Below, one piece after another: positions 6,185-6,244 of a stretch of 6,244 nt of DNA (position 1 is the first letter of the stretch; the number at the start of each line of letters is the position of its first letter). Origin of the DNA: Bacteroidota bacterium (lineage in GTDB: Bacteria > Bacteroidota > Bacteroidia > SXHM01); the NCBI GenBank assembly GCA_005773695.1, contig SXHM01000193.1, positions 1-6,244 on the forward strand, in the 5' to 3' direction. The notes beneath the pieces are model-generated. The model saw nothing but the letters and a program-made list of their open reading frames with translations, did no database searches and had not been told where the DNA came from. The position numbers were made by a program, and so were the translations under genes.

Positions 6185-6197
6185 TCATGATACATGA
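6185..6197. promoter_or_regulatory. 13-bp perfect inverted repeat between divergent promoters
   Basis: TCATG-ATA-CATGA is a perfect 5-3-5 inverted repeat. It lies 33 bases upstream of the minus-strand -7 element and 13 bases upstream of the plus-strand one, overlapping where an activator or repressor could affect either. It is short, so the operator reading is tentative. Confidence 0.3.
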
Positions 6198-6210
6198 AAT
6201 AGATTTTTAA

Positions 6211-6218
6211 TAATTTTG
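6211..6218 (+). promoter_or_regulatory. Bacteroidota -7 promoter element for the gene leaving the right edge
   Basis: TAATTTTG matches TAnnTTTG exactly and ends 18 bases before an ATG at 6237, with an A-rich stretch (AAATAAAAAA) just ahead of that ATG. No TTTG-type -33 box is evident at the usual spacing. Position and match together make it a reasonable promoter candidate. Confidence 0.45.
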
Positions 6219-6236
6219 CCACGTAAATAAAAAATC

Positions 6237-6244
6237 ATGAAACC
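6237..6244 (+). CDS. Start of an unidentified plus-strand gene (only codons Met-Lys-Pro visible)
   Basis: An ATG is followed by AAA and the first two bases of a proline codon before the sequence ends. The support is context only: a -7-like element 18 bases upstream, an A-rich leader, and divergence from the barrel gene. Nothing can be said about its product. Confidence 0.4.

Overview
The window looks like a chromosomal piece of a member of the Bacteroidota, probably an environmental Flavobacteriia- or Sphingobacteriia-like lineage. The evidence is AT-rich intergenic DNA, A-rich leaders instead of Shine-Dalgarno boxes, perfect copies of the Bacteroidota -7 promoter element (TAnnTTTG) at sensible places, a giant Ser/Thr/Gly/Asn-rich secreted protein of the kind this phylum exports, and a small signal-peptide/proline/PID-motif/membrane-helix protein typical of the phylum. 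No phage, transposon, CRISPR, tRNA or rRNA signal was seen.

Left part (1-2147, minus strand): the N-terminal 640 residues of a very large secreted surface protein run off the left edge without a stop. Nineteen bases upstream on the same strand lies a 68-residue protein with a signal peptide, twelve consecutive prolines, a P-I-D motif, a membrane segment and a basic tail (PID-CTERM-like). The two look like a transcription unit devoted to the cell surface.

Middle (2148-2979): a 265-base divergent intergenic region carries a perfect 10-bp inverted repeat and three TGTTAA motifs. It leads into a plus-strand YkgJ-family cysteine-cluster protein with a GTG start and a perfect -7 element almost touching that start.

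Right part (3022-6120, minus strand): three closely packed genes are read right to left. They encode an outer-membrane beta-barrel protein, a membrane fatty-acid desaturase-family enzyme (TTG start, 3 bases after the preceding stop, same frame) and the tRNA-modification GTPase MnmE. MnmE converges with the ykgJ-like gene across a 42-base gap. The desaturase-mnmE gap holds a tandem 9-bp repeat. A promoter-like site in front of the barrel gene probably serves all three.

Right edge (6121-6244): a divergent intergenic region has promoter-like elements on both strands, a 13-bp inverted repeat between them, and the first codons of a plus-strand gene that leaves the window.

The core content (MnmE, desaturase, barrel, YkgJ) is ordinary housekeeping and envelope biology. 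The least understood part is the small proline/PID protein next to the giant surface protein.
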